Below are positions 57,998 to 64,000 of a DNA stretch of 64,000 nucleotides, in pieces (within the stretch, counting starts at the first letter, position 1; each line of letters begins with the position of its first letter). The stretch covers positions 2,143,501 through 2,207,500 of the forward strand of contig NZ_CP095075.1 of NCBI RefSeq assembly GCF_022921115.1. The letters are read 5' to 3'. The position numbers and the translations under genes were made by a program. This DNA comes from Halobacillus amylolyticus. Lineage in GTDB: Bacteria > Bacillota > Bacilli > Bacillales > Halobacillaceae. The notes beneath the pieces are model-generated. The model worked only from the letters and a program-made list of their open reading frames with translations. It searched no databases and was not told where the DNA came from.

Positions 57998-58480
57998 TCA
58001 ATCTTCTCTGCGATAGTCTCCACTCTTCCCACCTGTTTTCTCATCGAGATAGGTCGGACCGATGACCATCCCCTTGTCTACAGCTTTACACATATCATAC
58101 ACGGTTAGCGCCGTTGCAGAAGCAGCGGTTAACGCTTCCATTTCTACCCCCGTGCTCCCCTTTGTTTTCACCTGAACTTCGATCAGCAGTTGATACGTAT
58201 CTTCTACCTGCCAATCAAAGTTCACGTCGATCCCTTTTAACGAGAGCGGGTGACACATAGGAATCCAATCAGACGTTTTTTTAGCTGCCATAATCCCGGC
58301 TACTTGTGCGACAGCTAACACATCCCCCTTAGCCATCGTTTGATTCGTGATCTTATGATAAATCGACTTATTCACTTCAACACTTGTTTTAGCAACAGCC
58401 GTACGTACGGTATCACCTTTTTCAGATATATCGACCATCTTCGCGCGCCCTTGGTCATTAAAATGAGTAAACTCAGACAT
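57998..58480 (-). CDS. moaC: cyclic pyranopterin monophosphate synthase MoaC
   Basis: 160 residues from the ATG at 58480 with AGGAGCC upstream (a longer frame to 58501 is unlikely). [50 protein letters not shown] and DKGMVI are MoaC hallmarks. It performs the second step of molybdenum-cofactor synthesis. Confidence 0.96.
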   Translation of the reverse strand: MSEFTHFNDQGRAKMVDISEKGDTVRTAVAKTSVEVNKSIYHKITNQTMAKGDVLAVAQVAGIMAAKKTSDWIPMCHPLSLKGIDVNFDWQVEDTYQLLIEVQVKTKGSTGVEMEALTAASATALTVYDMCKAVDKGMVIGPTYLDEKTGGKSGDYRRED

Positions 58481-58627
58481 GTATAGGCTCCTTTTGCTCA
58501 AATCAGTTAATCAAACAGTACTCCTATTCTATCAAAAAATCAACTGGAAGTCGTTACAAGCAGGGGACTCTCGCCTTGCTACTGTTAACCTATATAAGAT
58601 ACACTTATGGCATTGAGGTGAAACGAC

Positions 58628-60562
58628 ATGATTCTCATGCAATTGAATCAATTAACAAAGCGTTTTGGGGCTGAGTTAATTTTATCGAATATTAAACTAG
58701 AAGTACAAATGCACGATCGAATCGCCATCGTTGGGCGAAATGGAGCGGGCAAAAGTACCCTTCTTAAAATGATGGCTGGGGAAATGAGCCATGATTCTGG
58801 TGATATTTTTAAACCCAAGGATGTCACTATGGAATATTTAGCACAGAATACCGGACTAGATTCCGAACAATCAATCTGGATTGAGATGGAAGGTGTGTTT
58901 GCTTATCTAAAGCGCTTAGAGAGTGAATTGCGGAAGATGGAGACGAACATGGCTGATCCGGCGCTTATGGAAGACCAGGATACTTATCAGAAACTGCTAT
59001 CAAGTTATGATGAAAAACAGGATTATTTCAAGCGATCTGGCGGCTATCAATATGAAGCGGAGATTAAAGCTGTGCTCAACGGCCTGAACTTCCACGACTT
59101 CGATTGGAGTACACCAATTACTTCATTAAGTGGTGGTCAAAAAACGCGCCTAGCCCTCGGTAAACTGCTTTTGACTAAGCCTGATATTCTCATTCTTGAT
59201 GAGCCGACCAACCACCTGGATATAGAGACACTTTCCTGGTTAGAAGGCTATCTGCAAGGCTATGAAGGGGCCGTTGTCATCGTTTCTCACGACCGCTACT
59301 TCTTAGATGAAATCGTCAACACTGTTTATGAAATTGCTCACCAGGGTTCGAAGAAATTTCACGGCAACTACAGTGATTATTTAAAAAAGAAAGAAGCCGA
59401 CTACGAACTTGAATTAAAACATTTTGAAAAACAACAATCTGAAATTAAACGAATGGAAGAATTTGTCCAGAAAAATATTGTCCGTGCGACAACTAGTAAA
59501 CGTGCACAAAGCCGAAGGAAACAACTCGAGAAAATGGACAAGCTCGACAAACCCAAAACAGACCAGCAATCCGCTAAATTCAGTTTCCAGGTTGAGAAAA
59601 AGAGCGGGAATGATGTACTGAAACTGAGCAATCTTGAATTTCAATATGACCCTGGCTCCCCAGTATTATTTAATCATTTATCCGTGCATCTACAACGTAG
59701 TGATTCCGTTGCCTTAGTCGGTCCAAATGGTGTGGGGAAAACAACATTGCTAAAAACAATCATTGGTGAGTTACAGGCGACTGGTGGAACGATCATGCTA
59801 GGAACGAACGTTCAGGTCGGCTACTACGATCAAGAACAAACGAAGCTGCATTCGAAAAAGACAGTGTTGTATGAACTTTGGGATGAGTATCCACTGAAGA
59901 ACGAGAAAGATATAAGGACGATCCTCGGTAATTTCCTTTTCTCAGGAGAGGATGTGCTGAAGCCCGTTTCTGCCCTCAGCGGCGGGGAAAAGGCGCGGCT
60001 ATCCCTAGCTAAATTGATGATGCTGGAAGCCAATTTTCTTATCCTGGATGAACCGACGAACCATTTGGATCTTGACAGTAAGGAAGTACTTGAATCTGCA
60101 CTCATTGACTATCCAGGAACAATCCTGTTCGTTTCCCATGACCGTTATTTTATTAACAAAATTGCTACTCAAGTCGTAGAAATGCATCCAGAAGAAACGC
60201 GCACATTCCTCGGGGACTATGATTACTATGTTCAAAAGAAACAAGAGGAAGTAGAGCTTCAGCAGCTTGAGGAAGCAGAGGCTGTTGGACAACGAGGTAA
60301 TGTCGAAGAACCTCAGATGAAGAATAGCTTTGAACAAGATAAAGCGGATAAGCGGGAAGAACGAAAACGTCAGCGGCGAATCACGGAAATCGAACAAGAG
60401 ATCGAGAATATAGAAAGCAAGGTTGAAGAAATCGAAGCATTACTCTGCGACCCTGAAATCTATCAAGACCATGAAAAATCACTTGAGCTGACCGAAAGCA
60501 ACCAAACCTATCAACAACAAATCGAAACCCTCATGGAAGAATGGGAAGATCTCCATGAATAG
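58628..60562 (+). CDS. ydiF: ABC-F ATPase YdiF
   Basis: 644 residues with two ABC domains in tandem: Walker A GRNGAGKST and GPNGVGKTT, signatures LSGGQKTRLALG and LSGGEKARLSLAK, and Walker B LILDEPTNHLD twice, linked by a charged P-site-tRNA-interaction-type linker (about 245-310), with a C-terminal coiled coil. No membrane part. ABC-F proteins act on ribosomes. The position between moaC and tsaD matches YdiF. GAGGTG precedes the ATG. Confidence 0.93.
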   Translation: MILMQLNQLTKRFGAELILSNIKLEVQMHDRIAIVGRNGAGKSTLLKMMAGEMSHDSGDIFKPKDVTMEYLAQNTGLDSEQSIWIEMEGVFAYLKRLESELRKMETNMADPALMEDQDTYQKLLSSYDEKQDYFKRSGGYQYEAEIKAVLNGLNFHDFDWSTPITSLSGGQKTRLALGKLLLTKPDILILDEPTNHLDIETLSWLEGYLQGYEGAVVIVSHDRYFLDEIVNTVYEIAHQGSKKFHGNYSDYLKKKEADYELELKHFEKQQSEIKRMEEFVQKNIVRATTSKRAQSRRKQLEKMDKLDKPKTDQQSAKFSFQVEKKSGNDVLKLSNLEFQYDPGSPVLFNHLSVHLQRSDSVALVGPNGVGKTTLLKTIIGELQATGGTIMLGTNVQVGYYDQEQTKLHSKKTVLYELWDEYPLKNEKDIRTILGNFLFSGEDVLKPVSALSGGEKARLSLAKLMMLEANFLILDEPTNHLDLDSKEVLESALIDYPGTILFVSHDRYFINKIATQVVEMHPEETRTFLGDYDYYVQKKQEEVELQQLEEAEAVGQRGNVEEPQMKNSFEQDKADKREERKRQRRITEIEQEIENIESKVEEIEALLCDPEIYQDHEKSLELTESNQTYQQQIETLMEEWEDLHE

Positions 60563-60581
60563 CGCCATAACCCATTAACTT

Positions 60582-60624
60582 CCACCTCAGGTCATCCAAT
60601 TTATGGATGACCTGAGGTGGTTTT
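60582..60624 (+). terminator. terminator after the ABC-F gene
   Basis: Perfect 16-base stem (60582-60597 with 60605-60620), then TTTT. Confidence 0.92.
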
Positions 60625-60668
60625 CATTTCCATTATCAATTGCATAATGGCGCATCAGCCTTATTAAA

Positions 60669-60840
60669 GTATCCACATGTTATTCAGTTAGATTCTATTG
60701 ATATGTCAGTTCTCAACAGGTTTATACACATAGTCCACAATAAATCACCAAGTTATCCACATTTTTGTTACCGATTTCATTTGAAGTGTACTCCCCTCTG
60801 TCCATACTTATCCACTGTATAAATATACATTTGTGTATAA
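60669..60840. other. cluster of DnaA boxes
   Basis: The 334-base gap between the ABC-F gene and tsaD holds one perfect DnaA box, TTATCCACA (60753-60761), and near matches GTATCCACA (60669), TTATACACA (60722), TAGTCCACA (60731), TTATCCACT (60808) and, on the other strand, TTATACACA (60832-60840). A DnaA-binding cluster by gcp (tsaD) is known in B. subtilis. No gene is seen here. Confidence 0.7.
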
Positions 60841-60896
60841 CTACCAAAAAAATAAACTTTCCTCTGAATAATTAAAGGAAAGTTCATCGTATCTAT

Positions 60897-61928
60897 TTAT
60901 TGCTTACGCTGACCATACCTTTCCAAGCTCAAAGCTGGATTTGCATTTAAATTATATCCTGCTCGATGACCTTGATTAAAAGCCACAGCACCTGCTGCAG
61001 CAATCATTGCAGCATTATCTGTACATAAGTGGAGAGGTGGGATCAGCAGCTCGATATCCTCCTCAGCAAACTTTTGGTGAAGAGCAGATCTTAAGCCCTG
61101 ATTCGCAGCTACACCCCCAGCTACAATGATTTGTTTCACTCCGTATTCCTTCGCTGCACGATATGCTTTTGTGGATAACACGTCAACAACGCTCTCTTGA
61201 AAACTAGCCGCCACATCTTCAGGCTTTAATGTTTCATTTTTTTGCTTTGCATTGTGCAGCTTGTTGATAACTGCTGATTTCAACCCACTAAAACTGAAGT
61301 CATAGGATCCATCCTCAAGCCAGGCACGGGGGAAGTCTATATTCGCCTCTCCTTCCGCAGCCAATTTATCGATATGAGGACCGCCAGGATAAGGAAGCTT
61401 TAACGTTCGGGCTACTTTATCATACGCTTCCCCAGCAGCATCATCCCTCGTTTCACCAATCACTTCAAAGGTTCCATGCTCTTTCATTAAAATGAGTTCT
61501 GTATGTCCCCCTGAGACCACCAACGAAAGCAACGGGAACTCAAACTCTTTTTCCAACCGATTCGCATAAATGTGTCCGGCGATATGATGTACACCGACAA
61601 GCGGTTTCTGCTTGGCAAAGGCTAAAGCTTTGGCCGCATTCACCCCAACGAGTAATGCCCCAACTAAACCTGGCCCTTCCGTTACAGCAATTGTATCGAT
61701 CCGGTCTAATTCAATATTTGATTCCGTGAATGCCTCTTCAAGCGTCAATGTAATCTGTTCAATATGGTGCCTTGAAGCAATCTCAGGTACAACGCCACCA
61801 AACCGTTTATGACTTTCAATTTGCGATGCAACGACATTCGCCACTAACTCGCACTCATTTTTCACAATCGCTACAGCCGTTTCATCACAACTCGTTTCAA
61901 TCGCCAGTACGTATTGATCTTGACTCAT
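60897..61928 (-). CDS. tsaD: tRNA t6A transferase TsaD
   Basis: 343 residues. The start at 61928 forms an ATGA overlap with the rimI stop. [12 protein letters not shown], the metal histidines in [22 protein letters not shown], and [12 protein letters not shown] are family signatures. With TsaB and TsaE it transfers threonylcarbamoyl to A37 of ANN-decoding tRNAs. Confidence 0.96.
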   Translation of the reverse strand: MSQDQYVLAIETSCDETAVAIVKNECELVANVVASQIESHKRFGGVVPEIASRHHIEQITLTLEEAFTESNIELDRIDTIAVTEGPGLVGALLVGVNAAKALAFAKQKPLVGVHHIAGHIYANRLEKEFEFPLLSLVVSGGHTELILMKEHGTFEVIGETRDDAAGEAYDKVARTLKLPYPGGPHIDKLAAEGEANIDFPRAWLEDGSYDFSFSGLKSAVINKLHNAKQKNETLKPEDVAASFQESVVDVLSTKAYRAAKEYGVKQIIVAGGVAANQGLRSALHQKFAEEDIELLIPPLHLCTDNAAMIAAAGAVAFNQGHRAGYNLNANPALSLERYGQRKQ

Positions 61929-62371
61929 TTTAATCCCACCCACATCACTAATGCATCCTCACCATTATCTGTATAATAATTTTTGCGTATACCTCCAGGA
62001 ACCAGCCCAAACTTTCGGTACATGTGCTGGGCTGCCGTATTCGACACACGAACTTCCAAGCTCAACTGGATGGCACCCATCTCAATTGCTTCTTTAAATG
62101 ACTGACGAAAAAGCTTCTCCCCATATCCCTGACCTCTATACTCAGGATGAATCGCGATATTTGTTACATGTGCTTCGTCAATAATTAACCACAGTCCACA
62201 ATAACCAAAAATCGCGCCATTTTTTTCAATGACTAAATAGTGTGCATATGGATTCTCACCATTAACCTCATTTAGAAAAGTTTCCGCCGTCCAAGGAACA
62301 GCAAATGTTGCATGTTCCACCGCCATCACTTCCTCAATATCATCCGGCAGCATCTTTCGTATCTTTACCAT
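61925..62371 (-). CDS. rimI: ribosomal protein-alanine N-acetyltransferase RimI
   Basis: 148 residues from an ATG at 62371, just after the tsaB stop. GNAT fold with the acetyl-CoA loop in [14 protein letters not shown] and [20 protein letters not shown]. It acetylates the N-terminus of ribosomal protein S18. In the t6A operon as in B. subtilis (ydiD). Confidence 0.93.
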   Translation of the reverse strand: MVKIRKMLPDDIEEVMAVEHATFAVPWTAETFLNEVNGENPYAHYLVIEKNGAIFGYCGLWLIIDEAHVTNIAIHPEYRGQGYGEKLFRQSFKEAIEMGAIQLSLEVRVSNTAAQHMYRKFGLVPGGIRKNYYTDNGEDALVMWVGLK

Positions 62372-62372
62372 T

Positions 62373-63059
62373 TTATTTCTTTCCCTGTTGCTCAAGCCAC
62401 TTTGCCTCAGCTTCAGGTATCCTTAGATAATTAGGAACAAGGTCATGAATGTGTGCTGGCTCTTTTGTTGCACCAACTAAGGCAATTAAAGATGGCCGCG
62501 CATAGTGATAAGCTGCACTTGGGACAACTGCCATCTCTCCAAGCTTGTCTTTTACTAGCTCTTCAAAGACCAATATGTCTTGACTTAAAAATAAAACCGG
62601 CTCATCTATCCCCTTTAACTCGTCCAGCCAGTTTTCCATTAATATATTTGTCTCATCTCTTACTAACTTCATATTTGAATCATACAATCCCGTGTACACA
62701 AGCCCTCTCCTTGCATCAAAAAAAGGACATACGTAACCGCTAAACAACTCACCCTGTCTGGCCACAGCCTCAAGACTAGATACCCCGACGACAGGGATTT
62801 GGAGTGACCACGCCATCGTTTTAGCTGTCGTTATCCCAATTCGCACACCTGTGTAGGACCCCGGACCGTGAGCAACCGCGATCCGATCAAGATCTTCAGG
62901 TTTTGTAGCCGTTTCATTCATCAACTGCTCAATCGCAGGCATTAATCGTATCGAATGGTTTTTCTTTACATTCGTTACAAGCTCTCCCGTAACTGTACCG
63001 TCTTTTACTATCGCTACACCCATCACATAATTAGATGTATCTATCGCTAATACATTCAT
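62373..63059 (-). CDS. tsaB: t6A synthesis protein TsaB
   Basis: 228 residues: LAIDTSNYVMGVAIV at the start and AHGPGSYTGVRIGITTAK, the TsaB signature. It is an inactive TsaD relative that serves as its partner. It overlaps tsaE by 4 bases. Confidence 0.95.
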   Translation of the reverse strand: MNVLAIDTSNYVMGVAIVKDGTVTGELVTNVKKNHSIRLMPAIEQLMNETATKPEDLDRIAVAHGPGSYTGVRIGITTAKTMAWSLQIPVVGVSSLEAVARQGELFSGYVCPFFDARRGLVYTGLYDSNMKLVRDETNILMENWLDELKGIDEPVLFLSQDILVFEELVKDKLGEMAVVPSAAYHYARPSLIALVGATKEPAHIHDLVPNYLRIPEAEAKWLEQQGKK

Positions 63060-63520
63060 CTGACTATCTCCTCACAAATCTTTTGAAAATGTGGCGAATG
63101 GGCTTGCAGCTTCAACCTTCGTTCTGTTTCACTACAGTATTCGATGGTAATTTCCAGCCTCTCCTCTGGCAAATACTCACTAATGAACTGAGACCATTCA
63201 ACAACGGTCACTCCATCGCCGTCAAAAAACTCTTCAAACCCTAAATCCTCATCACTATCCTCTAACCGATATACATCCAGATGATATAAAGGAATTCTTC
63301 CCATGTACTCCTTAATGATTGTAAATGTGGGGCTATTAACCGTACGCGTAACCCCAAGCCCTTTTGCAAGCCCCTTAGTAAAGGTAGTTTTTCCGGAACC
63401 GAGGTCTCCCTCTAAAGTCAGCACGTCCCCTGGTTTTAAGTACTCTGCCAGCTTTCCAGAAAAAAAGAGCGTCTCCTTTTCAGACTCTGTTTTCCATTCA
63501 TAACTCTTCACCTTAATCAC
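63056..63520 (-). CDS. tsaE: t6A synthesis ATPase TsaE
   Basis: 154 residues. Walker A LEGDLGSGKTTFTKGLAKGL, LYHLDVYRL and VVEWSQF (Walker B-like region). It binds the TsaB-TsaD pair and resets the enzyme. It overlaps thiL by 8 bases. Confidence 0.95.
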   Translation of the reverse strand: MIKVKSYEWKTESEKETLFFSGKLAEYLKPGDVLTLEGDLGSGKTTFTKGLAKGLGVTRTVNSPTFTIIKEYMGRIPLYHLDVYRLEDSDEDLGFEEFFDGDGVTVVEWSQFISEYLPEERLEITIEYCSETERRLKLQAHSPHFQKICEEIVR

Positions 63521-64000
63521 GACCTTCTTGCAAATGTGTGTAACCCGACTTTTTCAGCAGTGAAGTCTGTCCATTTTTAGACAAATAAACACGACCATCT
63601 TTCTCCTTAGACTCAGTTACATACCCTATTTTCGTTACAGTGATACCTGCACGTTCAGCAGCCTTTTGAACTGTGAACCACTCACTTTCGGAAACAGTCC
63701 CTAGTAACTCAAAGTCTTCTCCACCAGATAACATCCAGTCCTCATATTGCTCTGGAAAAAGGTCTGCTGCGGACCTATAATAAGGGATATCACTGAACAC
63801 AATCTGTATATCCACACCTGATGCTTCAGCAATTTCATTTGACTCACTAGCAATTCCATCACTAACATCATTCAAAGCCACTCTGCCAATTGAATTCAAA
63901 TACTTTGCAAAAATGACCCTTGGAGTTGGCAATCGATGTCTGTTTATAAGATATTCGTCATCTACGTTAGTAACAATACATTCGAAACCAGCTCTCGAAT
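63513..64000 (-). CDS. thiL: thiamine-monophosphate kinase ThiL, 5' part off window
   Basis: The frame is open to the window edge (the last 162 residues are seen). NRHRLPTPRV, VALNDVSDGIASESNEIAEA and MLSGGEDFELLGTV are ThiL C-terminal motifs of the AIR-synthase-like fold. It makes thiamine diphosphate from the monophosphate. First of the visible t6A operon genes, as in B. subtilis. Confidence 0.93.
   Translation of the reverse strand, partial: SRAGFECIVTNVDDEYLINRHRLPTPRVIFAKYLNSIGRVALNDVSDGIASESNEIAEASGVDIQIVFSDIPYYRSAADLFPEQYEDWMLSGGEDFELLGTVSESEWFTVQKAAERAGITVTKIGYVTESKEKDGRVYLSKNGQTSLLKKSGYTHLQEGRD

Noticed and set aside
60640..60822. 60-codon plus-strand frame between the ABC-F gene and tsaD
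   Set aside because: No ribosome site; the sequence is better explained by the DnaA-box cluster.

Overview
The window looks like a low-GC, rod-shaped Firmicute of the family Bacillaceae, most likely a moderately halophilic genus of the Halobacillus/Virgibacillus type. The evidence is the order thiL-tsaE-tsaB-rimI-tsaD / ABC-F / moaC-rex / ydiL-ydiK / groES-groEL, which matches Bacillus subtilis in reverse, together with a complete choline-to-glycine-betaine module. The genus cannot be fixed from sequence alone.

Left chromosomal arm (1-12265): a beta-lactamase with its BlaR1-type sensor and a BlaI-type operator; an AlaX editing protein; topoisomerase III; and an osmoprotection block of betB, frameshifted betA, divergent gbsR and an OpuAC-like lipoprotein, in which an identical 19-base motif lies upstream of both betB and the lipoprotein gene. 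A strong minus-strand terminator at 12184-12223 appears to be the original groEL terminator.

Integration zone (12266-52107): two related elements sit in tandem in the 3' end of groEL. Three copies of the groEL-end sequence (12266, 17845, 52087) mark the borders. Element B (12288-17844) is a decayed relative that keeps the last 18 codons of its integrase and carries a second prs, a chimeric arginase fragment, an Ltp-type lipoprotein, a frameshifted membrane protein and a HIRAN/HipA-like-kinase gene pair. Element A (17866-52086) is an integrative conjugative element. From left to right it carries a GIY-YIG/helicase/methylase restriction-modification pair; a Toprim primase-like protein; an ArdC-like antirestriction gene; a relaxase with RHH partner and candidate oriT; a Gram-positive type IV secretion operon with lysozyme/M23 hydrolase, VirB4, VirB6-like, PrgI-like, VirD4 and a pilin-like protein; a DnaD-type replication protein; excisionase-like and XRE genes; an ImmR-like repressor; a Gabija-type defence pair; ImmA-like protease; tyrosine integrase; and an unrecognised three-gene cassette between the integrase and the right end.

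Right chromosomal arm (52088-64000): groEL-groES under CIRCE, ydiL-ydiK, an acetyltransferase relic, a DHA2 drug exporter, a small membrane protein, rex, moaC, an ABC-F ATPase, a DnaA-box cluster and the t6A operon thiL-tsaE-tsaB-rimI-tsaD.

The accessory genes read as layers of defence and mobility: restriction-modification, Gabija, a HipA-like kinase pair, a possible superinfection-exclusion lipoprotein, and a novel three-gene candidate. In both elements the stretch between the integrase and the right att site holds different minus-strand cargo, suggesting an exchange slot. Four reading frames (betA, a small membrane gene, the ArdC-like gene and the VirD4 C-terminus) are each broken by what looks like one missing base, so sequencing indels should be excluded before calling them pseudogenes.
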